64,000 bases of DNA from an uncultured Lachnospiraceae bacterium (GCA_946549035.1 CAMNQH010000006.1:1-64000), one strand, 5' to 3'. Positions 26,769 to 35,924 are shown, numbered from the stretch's first letter. The notes: generated by a model not told the origin, from the letters alone. A program made the numbers and translations.

Positions 26769-28134
26769 TTTGGTGAGTGCATTGTTGCTTACTACAATGA
26801 CGGGCAGTCTTGCTTTGATGATCTGGTATTACGCTGGACATGTACTGGTTCGTTTCGGTTATCTGAGATGGTATTACTTAGGTCTGAAAGTGGTGATTTG
26901 CCTGTTTCTTCTCCCGGTATCTTATCTGGTATTGATTTGGATAAATTGTAACAATTCTATGTGGCAGGGCAAGTTGTTTGTCAGGACTTCCGCGATATTG
27001 AATGTCTGCCAGGTGCTCTGTATCATATGGATAGCAGGCGCCATTTTTGTAGGAGCAAAATATTTATATGAAGCATACTGCTTGGCACAGAGAAACCGGG
27101 GAATAATTTTATGCAGTGGTATAGAATACCAAATATTTGAAGAGGTATGCAGAACGTTAAGAGTTCCAGAAAGAAAAGTTAAGCTGTTCCGATCTCCTTG
27201 TGTTATGACTGTGGAATTTATGGGACTGTTTCATCCGAAAGTAATTATACCGGAGAAAAGTTATAGTAAGAGCGACAGTGAAATGCTGAAGGCAGTATTT
27301 TTCCATGAATTGGTGCATTATAAGCAGAGGGATATTTTATGGAAGCGAATGATTATAGTTATAATGGTTCTGCATTATTTTAATCCTTTGGTTTGGCAGT
27401 TGGACAAGCTGATGGAGAAGTGGTGCGAATATGCCTGCGATCTGAGAGTCTGTGATTTGACGAAGAGACCTGGATTATATTTTGGGAATATTTTGCAAAT
27501 GGCGGAGAATATTCGCGAAGGGAAAGTGTATAGCGCTACAATACAACTTGCAAAGCATGAAAATGATTTAGTAGAAAGGGTAAAGTATATGGATGAGATA
27601 AGAAAATATACAAAGAAGCCGGTTTGCGTAGCTGTTCTTATGAGTTTGCTTTTGATGACAGTATGTTCGGCTTCTGTGTTTGCGGCATCCAATGAGGCGG
27701 CCAAGAAGTATGTGGATTTGTATGATATGACGGATGTAATGAAGACAACGGAATTAAAGCATGTGATGAATTATGCTGAATTTACGGATAATGGACCAGA
27801 CAGCAGTACAACAGTGTATGAAGGAGAAGTAAATGATCTGTCCAGAGCTATAAAGTACTTTGACTGGACGGTGCCAGTTACAGGAATGAGGGTGACCAGT
27901 AATTTCCACGTTACAAAAGGAAAGAAAATTAGTATAAATGTTTATCAAAATACACAGACGGATAAAAATATTTTGATAGGACTTATATTGCCAAATAGTA
28001 CTAGAATTGGTGTGAAAGGAAATACACAAATTTTTCATGAATTTACGGCAGAAACCACAGGTTACTATCAAGTTTTTGTAGAAAACCCAAATCGTGTTGC
28101 CATTGATGTGGAAGGTATATATAACGTATATTAA
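26743..28134 (+). CDS. BlaR1-like M56 membrane metallopeptidase without the penicillin-binding domain
   Basis: The 463 residues show three membrane segments in the first 105 residues, a cytoplasmic zinc protease domain with HELVH at 188-192 and E229 in WCEYACD as the likely third ligand, and a fourth membrane segment at about 297-320. The outer part is only about 140 residues and beta-rich (ISINVYQNTQTDKNILIGLI; GYYQVFVENPN). True BlaR1 has a roughly 250-residue penicillin-binding sensor there. The ligand is therefore probably not a beta-lactam. It likely relays an envelope signal to the BlaI-like repressor. A terminator follows. Confidence 0.88.
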   Translation: MSGISVAINLVSALLLTTMTGSLALMIWYYAGHVLVRFGYLRWYYLGLKVVICLFLLPVSYLVLIWINCNNSMWQGKLFVRTSAILNVCQVLCIIWIAGAIFVGAKYLYEAYCLAQRNRGIILCSGIEYQIFEEVCRTLRVPERKVKLFRSPCVMTVEFMGLFHPKVIIPEKSYSKSDSEMLKAVFFHELVHYKQRDILWKRMIIVIMVLHYFNPLVWQLDKLMEKWCEYACDLRVCDLTKRPGLYFGNILQMAENIREGKVYSATIQLAKHENDLVERVKYMDEIRKYTKKPVCVAVLMSLLLMTVCSASVFAASNEAAKKYVDLYDMTDVMKTTELKHVMNYAEFTDNGPDSSTTVYEGEVNDLSRAIKYFDWTVPVTGMRVTSNFHVTKGKKISINVYQNTQTDKNILIGLILPNSTRIGVKGNTQIFHEFTAETTGYYQVFVENPNRVAIDVEGIYNVY

Positions 28135-28138
28135 AAGG

Positions 28139-28165
28139 TTGGCGGAGTAATCCGCCAATTTTTCT
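28139..28165 (+). terminator. Terminator after the BlaR1-like gene
   Basis: TTGGCGGA and TCCGCCAA pair around GTAA and are followed by five T. Confidence 0.85.
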
Positions 28166-28226
28166 GCCTAAAAGTACGCGATTTGCGAATAAACAACTAA
28201 AAAGGTAGTTTATTACTTTTTTAGTA

Positions 28227-28255
28227 TTGAATAATGTAGAATTATGTGATAGAAT
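28227..28255 (+). promoter_or_regulatory. Promoter of the small secreted protein gene
   Basis: TTGAAT (28227-28232) and TAGAAT (28250-28255) have a 17-base spacer. The -35 and the AATGTAG within the spacer are shared with the BlaI-like gene's promoter, so co-regulation is possible. Confidence 0.5.
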
Positions 28256-28301
28256 CGGGTATAAGAATTAGATGGCATTTATTTATGAAAAAGTGCATTA
28301 A

Positions 28302-28341
28302 CTTATCTGATTATTATGCCTTGATTCAGTCGTCAGATAAG
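28302..28341 (+). promoter_or_regulatory. 9-bp inverted repeat in the leader of the secreted protein gene
   Basis: CTTATCTGA and TCAGATAAG are perfectly complementary with 22 bases between them. In RNA they would form a leader hairpin; in DNA they could be an operator. The leader before the start is about 170 bases, unusually long. Confidence 0.4.
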
Positions 28342-28433
28342 GGAATATATGCAAATATAAGAAAGAGGGGGGAAGAGAGAATAGGAACTTAATGTAAGCA
28401 AGGCAAATAGCAGAAGACAAAGGAGGTTATGAT

Positions 28434-28817
28434 ATGAAAGGAACGTTTTGTTTTAGAAAGAGATTGGCTTGTGGGCTGATAGCGTTGGTAATGGCTGTAT
28501 TGATTCTGCCGGGGACGGTGGAGGCAGCATCTAAATCCGGCACCTATGATGGGTGTAGGTATACCGTAACTGCCACAAAGAACAGAAATTATGGCAGTGG
28601 TTCGGGTGTTTACGCGGATACCAGAAAAACGTTGGCATTAACTGTGATATTCTTTTATACAAGGACAGATAATCAGGATCTGAGTTTAAAAAAACAGGTT
28701 TCTGGAAGTGCCAGTGTTTCAGCTACAACAGGAATTCCATCAAAGCTGCGGGAGGCTAGATATACATCTGCGGATTTGTATATCGGAGGAGTTAATTTTG
28801 CAGTAAATGCTTATTAA
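28434..28817 (+). CDS. Small secreted protein of unknown function
   Basis: The 127-residue product has a clear signal peptide (positively charged start, hydrophobic LACGLIALVMAVLILPG, cleavage near EAA-SK at about residue 33). The mature part of about 95 residues is rich in Ser, Thr, Gly and Tyr, has one Cys, and reads as beta strands (YTVTATKNRNYGSG; TLALTVIFFYT). I do not recognise the family. It has its own promoter and a strong AAAGGAGGT site. It lies between the BlaR1-like gene and two lipoproteins, so an envelope or antimicrobial role is possible but unproven. Confidence 0.7.
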   Translation: MKGTFCFRKRLACGLIALVMAVLILPGTVEAASKSGTYDGCRYTVTATKNRNYGSGSGVYADTRKTLALTVIFFYTRTDNQDLSLKKQVSGSASVSATTGIPSKLREARYTSADLYIGGVNFAVNAY

Positions 28818-28851
28818 AAGTAAAAGAATGGTATCATAATTTTGACTAGAA

Positions 28852-28887
28852 TTGGCTTCCCTGCAAATTTTTATGCAGGGAAGCTAA
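28852..28887 (+). terminator. Strong hairpin after the small secreted protein gene
   Basis: TTGGCTTCCCTGCA pairs with TGCAGGGAAGCTAA around an 8-base loop, with one G-U wobble. The following bases are only AT-rich, so efficiency is uncertain. Confidence 0.55.
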
Positions 28888-28922
28888 TTGGAATTATATA
28901 GCGTTATACAAGGGGGATATAT

Positions 28923-30110
28923 ATGAAAAAATACTTTTTAATCGTAATGTATGCGGTAATTTTGTGTTTCTGTTGTGCCTGTCAAGGTCAGACAAAAAAG
29001 AGTGCTGCAGTACCTCCTATCAATTGCGAATATGGCATGAGGAATTTTGCAGTGTCCGGCGATGAAGGATATTACTTTTTCTGTAATAACCTGTTTATTT
29101 TTTGGGACGGGAATCCAGAGCATGCGGCTATGCCAATTTGCGATAGTCCCGACTGTAGCCATGACCAGTCAAAATGCCCGGCATATATCGGTACCATGCA
29201 AGAAGCAAAGATATTTTATGATAACGGAAGCTTGTATGTATTTTCAGGAGAAAAGCAGCATGATCCAGTGACACAGGAAGTTGGTTATCCTCTATGGAAG
29301 GTTGCGGCGGATGGGTCTTCTAAGGAGATTGCTATGGTTGCTAAGGAAGACCCGTATTCTTATACGGTTTTTAAAGGCGTTGTATATTATGAGATACAGA
29401 CAGAAGATGAGAATGGAAAGGTGGTCTGCAGTATTCAGAGCTGGCCTTTGGATGGAGGAGAGGAAAAAGAGATTTTTCATAGCCAATATCAAAACGGAGC
29501 TCTTATCATGATACAGGGGATAGGGGATTTGCTTTACTTTAAAGAAGGTGGCATAGATATGTCCATTGATTTGGAGGATCCGGAGCTTGATTTGGAGAAT
29601 CTGGATCTGAATCAAGTGCTGTATGCGTATAATCCGAAGACCGAGGAGCTAATCAGCAATCCTATGAACGAAAAAGAAGGCTGGACAACGATTATCCGAA
29701 ATGTATTTAACGAAAAAATATATTATACTTTTTGGAAAAGTGAAGAAGAGAATACCATGTGGAGTAAGGAAATCGATGGGGACGAGGAGCCTGCTCAAAT
29801 AGGAACTGAAATATTTTATGTGAGAGCGGCAGACCCGGATTATATGTATACTACCTGGATGAAAAATGAAACGGATGGAACCCATGAGGTAAAGATATTA
29901 GATCATGATGCGAATGTAAAACAGGTGATTTCAATGCGGTCAATAGACCGTTTGGATATTGTACCGGCCACGGAGGAATATGTATTTGGATACTTTGTAA
30001 AAATGACCAGTGAGGAAGAAGGACACGTGAGTGCGTCTATTGTTTTGTTGGAACGGGATAAGATTGCAGAAGGGAAAGCGGAAATGATAACTCTATATCA
30101 GGGCAAGTAA
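28923..30110 (+). CDS. Surface lipoprotein, first of a tandem paralogous pair
   Basis: The 395-residue protein begins with a lipoprotein signal peptide (CFCCACQG). The rest consists of many short beta blocks with repeating patterns such as YYFF.NNLFIFWDGN, LYVFSG, VYYEIQ and LYYFKEG, which suggests a beta-propeller. A cysteine cluster CDSPDCSHDQSKC lies near residue 78. I do not recognise a named family beyond DUF5050-like propeller lipoproteins. It is very similar over its full length to the next gene. A ligand or partner cannot be assigned; the ABC transporter genes downstream are candidates. Confidence 0.78.
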   Translation: MKKYFLIVMYAVILCFCCACQGQTKKSAAVPPINCEYGMRNFAVSGDEGYYFFCNNLFIFWDGNPEHAAMPICDSPDCSHDQSKCPAYIGTMQEAKIFYDNGSLYVFSGEKQHDPVTQEVGYPLWKVAADGSSKEIAMVAKEDPYSYTVFKGVVYYEIQTEDENGKVVCSIQSWPLDGGEEKEIFHSQYQNGALIMIQGIGDLLYFKEGGIDMSIDLEDPELDLENLDLNQVLYAYNPKTEELISNPMNEKEGWTTIIRNVFNEKIYYTFWKSEEENTMWSKEIDGDEEPAQIGTEIFYVRAADPDYMYTTWMKNETDGTHEVKILDHDANVKQVISMRSIDRLDIVPATEEYVFGYFVKMTSEEEGHVSASIVLLERDKIAEGKAEMITLYQGK

Positions 30111-30233
30111 TTTATAAATTTGTATTAAAAAGTTAGATGTTATACCAAGAAAAACATAAATAATAGATTAAAATGCTTTTTACACATAATTTGTTGAAAA
30201 ATAAGAAGGAAAAGTGTAAAATAGTGGTATCAT

Positions 30234-30260
30234 TTGACAAATTGAAAAATATAGTATAAT
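30234..30260 (+). promoter_or_regulatory. Possible promoter of the second lipoprotein gene
   Basis: TTGACA (30234-30239) and TATAAT (30255-30260) are both perfect but only 15 bases apart, shorter than ideal. Confidence 0.5.
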
Positions 30261-30296
30261 TAGTTATGTTACAAAAGAGAATCTGGGGGGATTTGT

Positions 30297-31487
30297 ATGA
30301 AAAAGTACATTTTAATGATGCTATGTGTTCTGTGGCTTTGCTGTCTTTGTTCCTGCAGCAAAAATCGGACGAAAGGCTCTTCTGCAGCAGAGCCTTCTAT
30401 TAATTGCGAATATGGCATGAAGAATTTTGCAGTGTCCGGCGACAAAGGATATTACTTTTTTTGCAGTAACCTGTTTGTTTTTTGGGATGGAAATCCAGAA
30501 CATGTGGCTATGCCAATTTGCGATCGTGCCGATTGCAGCCACGATCAGTCAAAATGCCCAGCCTATGTCAGTACCAGCCAAGAAGCAAAAATATTTTATT
30601 ATAATGGAAGCTTGTATGTATTTGGGGGAGCAAAGCAGCACGATCCGGTGACGCAGGAAGTTGGTTATCCGTTATGGAAGATAGCAGCAGACGGTTCTTC
30701 CAAGGAGATTGCTATGGTTGCGAAAGAAGAGCCTTATTCTTATACAATTTTTAAAGGCGTTGTATATTATGAAATACAGACAGAAGATGTGAATGGAAAG
30801 ATGGTATGCAGTGTTTGGAGTCAGCCGTTGGATGGAGGCGAGGAAAAAGAGATTTTTCATAGCCAATATCAGAACGGGGGGCTTGCCATGATACAGGGGA
30901 TAGGAGATTTGCTTTATTTTAAAGAAAGCGGCATAGATATGTCCATTGATTTGGAGGATCCGGAGCTAGATTTTGAGAATCTGGATCTGAATCAGGTGCT
31001 ATATACGTATAATCCAAAAACCGAAGAGCTGCGCAGCAATCCCATGAACGAAGAAGAAGACTGGACGACGATTATCCGAAATGTATTTAATGGTGAAGTA
31101 TATTATAATCTTTGGAAAAGTGAAGAAGAGAATGCCATGTGGAGTAAGGAAATAGATGGAGATGGAGAAGTTTCTTGGGTAGGAGTTCCTCAATTTTATG
31201 TAAGGGCTGCAGATCCGGATTATATGTATACTACCTGGATGAATCATGAGACAGACGGAACCCATGAGGTAAAAATATTTGACCATGATGGAAATGTAAA
31301 ACAGACGATTTCCATGAGGGGAACAGATCGCCTAGATATCGTACCGGCCACGGAAGAGTATGTGTTTGGGTATTTTGTAGAAATGACCAGTGAGGAAGAA
31401 GGCGATATGTATTCATCGATTGTGTTGTTAGAACGGGATAAAATTGCAGAAGGGAAAGCGGAAATGATAACCTTATTTAAAAGGTAG
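30297..31487 (+). CDS. Surface lipoprotein, second of a tandem paralogous pair
   Basis: The 396-residue paralogue has a lipobox region LCCLCSCSK and the same body as its neighbour: NCEYGMKNFAVSGDKGYYFF, the cysteine cluster CDRADCSHDQSKC, and the same C-terminus to EGKAEMITL. By eye they are about 80% or more identical after the signal region, but the signal peptides and some loops differ (for instance EEPAQIGTEIF versus GEVSWVGVPQF). This points to recent duplication with early divergence. The large ABC permease follows after 47 bases. Confidence 0.78.
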   Translation: MKKYILMMLCVLWLCCLCSCSKNRTKGSSAAEPSINCEYGMKNFAVSGDKGYYFFCSNLFVFWDGNPEHVAMPICDRADCSHDQSKCPAYVSTSQEAKIFYYNGSLYVFGGAKQHDPVTQEVGYPLWKIAADGSSKEIAMVAKEEPYSYTIFKGVVYYEIQTEDVNGKMVCSVWSQPLDGGEEKEIFHSQYQNGGLAMIQGIGDLLYFKESGIDMSIDLEDPELDFENLDLNQVLYTYNPKTEELRSNPMNEEEDWTTIIRNVFNGEVYYNLWKSEEENAMWSKEIDGDGEVSWVGVPQFYVRAADPDYMYTTWMNHETDGTHEVKIFDHDGNVKQTISMRGTDRLDIVPATEEYVFGYFVEMTSEEEGDMYSSIVLLERDKIAEGKAEMITLFKR

Positions 31488-31534
31488 GGATTTATGTTTT
31501 ATTCGGAAAGAAGCAGACAGGGGGGAGGGATTCT

Positions 31535-33958
31535 ATGTTTGTGGCAGAATGGAAAAAGCTGTTGCGCCAGCGTTGGTTTCTGGGACTGACTTTGGCGCTC
31601 TTGGCGTTGAATGCAGCATTGTTTTTGTACCGTCAGCAGACGGAGCATGATATGTGGTTAAAGGCAACTGCATGGTTTTCTGAATATCTAAAGCAGTGTG
31701 AAAAAATGGGGCAGGAGGAAGCGGCGGATTGGATCGGGGAAGAAGCCACCCGGCTGGGGGATTATCAACTGGTAGCCATTGCCTTGGAGGAAGGGAATGA
31801 AGAGCTTCTGGAAATGTTAAAAGAGCAGCAGCCAGATATTCTGGAGGCTTATGAATCCTCCGGATTTGCACAACAGTCCGAAGAACTGGAAGGGCGTATG
31901 ATGGCGGCATCTACCATAACAGGGCAAATGGATTATATTCGTTCTTATCCAGAATTCCTTGGGCAGATCCGGACGAATTATCAGAGAATGCGGGATAATG
32001 CCTTTTATGATGACCGTCCCTATGCCAGGGCGCTGGGGGAAAAGACCATGACCGATTTTCGGAAATTGGATGGAATTTCGTTGGAACCGGGAATGTCTTA
32101 CGGGATTACTGCCCTGTTGGAAAATACGTCTGCAGATTTACTGATTTTAATTCTGGTGGTATGCATTTGCGCCATGACCGTGATGCCGGAGCAGAGCCGG
32201 GATCTGTTTGGATTGATGAAAAGCTGTAAAAACGGAAGAGCAAAACTGGCGGGAGTAAAGCTTCTTACGGTGATGTCCTTTGTGGTTCTCCTTTGCCTTT
32301 TATTTTATGGAAGTCTGTTTATGATAACCATACGCCTCTATGGCCTTGGGCCTTTGGACCGGCCGATTCAGTCCATAGAGCTTTTGGGAGGCAGCAGCCG
32401 TATGATATCGGTAGGAGGGTTTCTTGCAGATACGTATATCAGAACTACTTTATCCATGACGGCTATTGCCTGTTTGATGGAGTGCATTGTGATTTGCCTG
32501 AAAAACCCGCTGATTTCTATGGGCGTTTTAGCGGCGGGCGGGGGAATTTTTACGGGATTTCATCGGGCCATAGCCCCCACGGAAGGAATGTCCTGGCTTC
32601 ATTTCCTGAATCCCCTGGAATGGTTTTCGAAGGTGGAAGCCTACGGAAGCTATTATGCTGTTTCTCTTTTTGGCAGGCCGGTAAATATTGTAGGGTTCAA
32701 TTTGGTCTTGGTCTGCCTGATTTTGATTGCTTCCTTTGCAGCAGGGGTATATATCTTCTGTTCCAGACCCATGGCGGCAAGAAGAATGGAATTTGGGATT
32801 TTGGGACGGCTTGCGGGACGTTTGAAAGAGAGTCTGCCGTATCCTGGCCATATGCTATTTCAGGAATGGGGGAAGCAGCTGGGAAAAAACCGCCTGTTGT
32901 TTCTTTTGCTTTTGTCAGGGGCTGCAGTTTGGCTTGTTACGGAAAAGCAGCCGGTAAATCTAAATCAGGCGGATCGCCAGTACAAGGCTTATATTGAGGC
33001 TTATAAAGGGCCGGTGACGCAGAAAACAATGGATGGGATACTGGCAGAACAGGAACGTCTGAATAGATTGCTGGAAGAACTGAACGTACTTGGAATGCGT
33101 TTAGAGGAGGGGGAAATAACGGAGGAACGGTTCAAAGCGGCTCAAATGGTAGTTGATAAACAGTTAGAACGTTTAGAGCCCTTGGAACGGGTATATACTC
33201 AGGCAGCAGAAATTTTGGATTATGAAAGGGAGCATGGCGTTTCCCTTGATCTCACAGACGAAATAGCAGGAAACTTTTTGCTGGAACAGAAAGGGTACGA
33301 CCAGCGTCAGGGCATTATCGTAATGTTGGCGGTGATTGTTCTTTTGTCTGGCATTTTTCCGGGAGAACAAAGACACCAGATGCTGAACCTGCTGCGCTGC
33401 ACGAAACACGGACAGAAGCCTTTATTCTGGGCCAAGCTGTCTTTGGGAGGGGCTGTTTCTATGATGGTCGCCCTGGGCATGTTCGTATCTAAAGTGTTCT
33501 CTGTCCGGGCAATGTACGGCTTTGAGGACTGGAATATTCCGGTTCAGAGCTTTGCAGCGGCCAGGCAGGTGAAAGGGAATATGAGCTTGATGCAGTTTTT
33601 AACAGTGACAGGGGTTCTGGAAGCGGCGGGAGTTTGCTGTCTGGCTTTTGTGTTTCTTTCTCTCACGTTATGGATGAAGAATCGTATGTATGCCATGCTA
33701 GTGGGGACGGCAGTTTTTGTGTTGCCATTGCTGCTGGGATGGAGCGGGGTGGCGTTTCCTTGGGAATATACAGGAAACCGCGTCTTTTTCTTTCCCTATC
33801 AGACGGCAGAAGAAGGAATGGCCTGGCAATGGATATATCTTGTATTTGCAGTGATAGCTGCAGGCGTTTCAATCATGTTTGCATGGAAAAAATATCAGAA
33901 CAGGAGATGGAGGTGGGGCAATGAAGCTGGAGATCAAAAATCTGTCAAAAAGTTATAA
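31535..33958 (+). CDS. Double-length ABC-2-type permease
   Basis: The 807-residue protein looks like two ABC-2 permease halves joined. Each half starts with a short cytoplasmic segment and a first helix (FVAEWKKLLRQRWFLGL; LFQEWGKQLGKNRLLFL), then a large outer domain, then a block of helices after a motif of type LxxLxxxxNG/HGxxxL. Ordinary permeases of this class have one such half of about 400 residues and dimerise. The fused form would supply both. The ATPase gene overlaps its end by 38 bases. Substrate is unknown; the tandem lipoproteins just upstream may be partners. Confidence 0.82.
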   Translation: MFVAEWKKLLRQRWFLGLTLALLALNAALFLYRQQTEHDMWLKATAWFSEYLKQCEKMGQEEAADWIGEEATRLGDYQLVAIALEEGNEELLEMLKEQQPDILEAYESSGFAQQSEELEGRMMAASTITGQMDYIRSYPEFLGQIRTNYQRMRDNAFYDDRPYARALGEKTMTDFRKLDGISLEPGMSYGITALLENTSADLLILILVVCICAMTVMPEQSRDLFGLMKSCKNGRAKLAGVKLLTVMSFVVLLCLLFYGSLFMITIRLYGLGPLDRPIQSIELLGGSSRMISVGGFLADTYIRTTLSMTAIACLMECIVICLKNPLISMGVLAAGGGIFTGFHRAIAPTEGMSWLHFLNPLEWFSKVEAYGSYYAVSLFGRPVNIVGFNLVLVCLILIASFAAGVYIFCSRPMAARRMEFGILGRLAGRLKESLPYPGHMLFQEWGKQLGKNRLLFLLLLSGAAVWLVTEKQPVNLNQADRQYKAYIEAYKGPVTQKTMDGILAEQERLNRLLEELNVLGMRLEEGEITEERFKAAQMVVDKQLERLEPLERVYTQAAEILDYEREHGVSLDLTDEIAGNFLLEQKGYDQRQGIIVMLAVIVLLSGIFPGEQRHQMLNLLRCTKHGQKPLFWAKLSLGGAVSMMVALGMFVSKVFSVRAMYGFEDWNIPVQSFAAARQVKGNMSLMQFLTVTGVLEAAGVCCLAFVFLSLTLWMKNRMYAMLVGTAVFVLPLLLGWSGVAFPWEYTGNRVFFFPYQTAEEGMAWQWIYLVFAVIAAGVSIMFAWKKYQNRRWRWGNEAGDQKSVKKL

Positions 33959-34820
33959 AAAAGGAAAACGGGCATTGGATGATTTTTCAGCAGACCTGGA
34001 TCCCGGGGTGTATGGCCTGTTGGGACCTAATGGTGCTGGAAAATCTACGCTTATGAATCTTCTCACCGGGAATCTGGAAGCAGACAGCGGGCAAGTATTG
34101 GTGGATGGAACACCAACCGGCCAGATGGGAGCCGCTTATCGGGAAATGTTAGGCTATATGCCCCAGCAACAGGGACTGTATGATAATTTTACGGCTTTGG
34201 AGTTTTTACGGTATTTTGCTTCTCTCAAAGGGATTCCAAGAAAAGAAGCCAAGAAACGCATTGACCATCTTTTGAAGGTTGTGAATTTAGAAGAAGCCAG
34301 GAATCGGAAGTTGGGAGGGTTTTCCGGGGGAATGAAGCAGAGAGCCCTGCTGGCGCAGGCTTTATTGAATGATCCTAGGATTCTGATTCTGGATGAACCT
34401 ACTGCGGGCCTTGATCCCAAGGAACGTATTCGCATACGGAATTATATCAGCGAGATCTCGCAAGATAAAATTATTTTGCTGGCTACTCATGTAGTCAGTG
34501 ATGTAGAATGCATTGCCAGAGAGATTCTTCTAATCAAAGACGGCGTCCTGTTGGCTCGGGAAAAGCCGGAAGGGCTGATGAGCCAGATGGAAGGAAATGT
34601 ATGGGAAGTGGGGATTCACGGAGAAGAACTTTCCAAGCTGGAGGGAAAGTGCCTCATTAGTAATGTTCATGTAACCAAGGACGGGCCAAGAGTAAGACTT
34701 TTGGGAGAAAGAGAAGAATTAATGGAAATTTTATCCAAATGCGTTCATCTTGGATTTTTGCTGGAACGGGCGGAAGCAAATTTGGAAGACGTGTATTTGT
34801 GGAGAATTCGAGAGGAATAA
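33921..34820 (+). CDS. ABC transporter ATP-binding protein
   Basis: The ATG at 33921 (299 residues) is preferred; a longer frame from 33879 would start inside the permease gene without a ribosome site. Walker A is GPNGAGKST, the Q-loop lies in GYMPQQQGLYDNFT, the signature is GGFSGGMKQR and Walker B is RILILDEPTAG. It has a C-terminal regulatory stretch of about 80 residues typical of ABC-2 drug or lipid exporters. It energises the double permease encoded upstream, with which it is translationally coupled. Confidence 0.93.
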   Translation: MKLEIKNLSKSYKKGKRALDDFSADLDPGVYGLLGPNGAGKSTLMNLLTGNLEADSGQVLVDGTPTGQMGAAYREMLGYMPQQQGLYDNFTALEFLRYFASLKGIPRKEAKKRIDHLLKVVNLEEARNRKLGGFSGGMKQRALLAQALLNDPRILILDEPTAGLDPKERIRIRNYISEISQDKIILLATHVVSDVECIAREILLIKDGVLLAREKPEGLMSQMEGNVWEVGIHGEELSKLEGKCLISNVHVTKDGPRVRLLGEREELMEILSKCVHLGFLLERAEANLEDVYLWRIREE

Positions 34821-34838
34821 AATCTTTTTCGGAAGGAT

Positions 34839-35924
34839 ATGCTACCTTCTATGAGAGAAGATTTGAAAAGGCCTTTGCTGGAGGCTGTCAGAATCGTTGG
34901 AATTACCTTGGCTGTTTATTTGATTCTGCGGTTTCTGCTGCCCTTGGTGGTTCCGTTTTTGGTCGCCCTGCTTCTGGCAAAGCTGCTGCATCCAATGGTA
35001 GAAAAACTTCATAAGAAAACCCACTTAAAGGAGGGGCTTTTATCTTCCCTGATTTTGATTATCCTTTTGGCGGCCCTTGGATGGGCGTTGTGGTTCGTAG
35101 GAAAAAACCTCGTGATTCAACTCCAGGGCTTGTTTTCCAATTTGCCTGCGTATCAGGAAAAGGCCGGGCTGTTCTGGAATGATTGCTGTACACGGGTGGA
35201 GTCCTGGACAGGAATACGGGCGGAAGAATTGAACGGAACAGTCATGGATTCCGTTCCCAGGATTTGGGAAAATATGAAAGGAACCTTGCTTCCGGCATTG
35301 ATGAGCGGCTCTTTTTCTTGGGTAAAAGGGATTTTCGTATTGGTTGGCGTGTGTATTGTGGTAATGATTTCCACCCTTTTGATGATTAAAGAATATAGCC
35401 ATATGAAAGGAGCTTTGGAGCGGGGAAGACTGGGTCAGGCGCTGTTGCGGATTCTACGCCGGGTATATCGGGCCGGAGGCGGGTATTTTAAAGCTCAGCT
35501 TATCATTATGCTGGCAGTCAGCGGAATTTGTGTGGCGGGATTGTTTTGTGCAGGAAATTCTTATGCCTTGCTGGCTGGGATAGGAATTGGCCTTTGCGAC
35601 GCTATGCCCTTTTTGGGAACCGGAACCATCTTTATACCTTGGGCTATGATAGAATTGCTGCAGGGGAGATATATGCTGGCGGCCATTTACGCTGTCATTT
35701 ATACCATCGCCAGCCTGGCAAGAGAATTGATGGAACCAAAACTGGTGGGAGACAAGCTGGGGATGCCGCCTCTTGCTGTAGTTATCAGCGTATACGTAGG
35801 GCTGCAAATTTATGGCTTATGGGGAATCCTGCTGGGGCCCCTGTCGTATATTCTGATTCGGGAAATATGGCGGGAAGGATTTGAGAAAGAGGAGACAGAC
35901 GACTATTTGAATGGAAATATTTAA
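34839..35924 (+). CDS. AI-2E family/YtvI-type membrane protein
   Basis: The 361-residue protein has about eight membrane segments. The central soluble part and the C-terminal block with AGIGIGLCDAMPFLGTGTIFIPWA and GLQIYGLWGILLGP are the AI-2E/PerM family pattern. In Firmicutes a subgroup, YtvI, is annotated as a sporulation integral membrane protein, though function is not well established. The first ATG (34839) has GGAAGG only two bases away; a second in-frame ATG at 34851 is possible. It follows the ABC ATPase by 18 bases. Confidence 0.85.
   Translation: MLPSMREDLKRPLLEAVRIVGITLAVYLILRFLLPLVVPFLVALLLAKLLHPMVEKLHKKTHLKEGLLSSLILIILLAALGWALWFVGKNLVIQLQGLFSNLPAYQEKAGLFWNDCCTRVESWTGIRAEELNGTVMDSVPRIWENMKGTLLPALMSGSFSWVKGIFVLVGVCIVVMISTLLMIKEYSHMKGALERGRLGQALLRILRRVYRAGGGYFKAQLIIMLAVSGICVAGLFCAGNSYALLAGIGIGLCDAMPFLGTGTIFIPWAMIELLQGRYMLAAIYAVIYTIASLARELMEPKLVGDKLGMPPLAVVISVYVGLQIYGLWGILLGPLSYILIREIWREGFEKEETDDYLNGNI

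Noticed and set aside
26743-28134. Classical beta-lactam sensor BlaR1
   Set aside because: The penicillin-binding sensor domain is absent and no beta-lactamase gene is nearby.
33879-33920. Upstream extension of the ABC ATPase
   Set aside because: It lies inside the permease gene without a ribosome site; the ABC domain starts normally at 33921.
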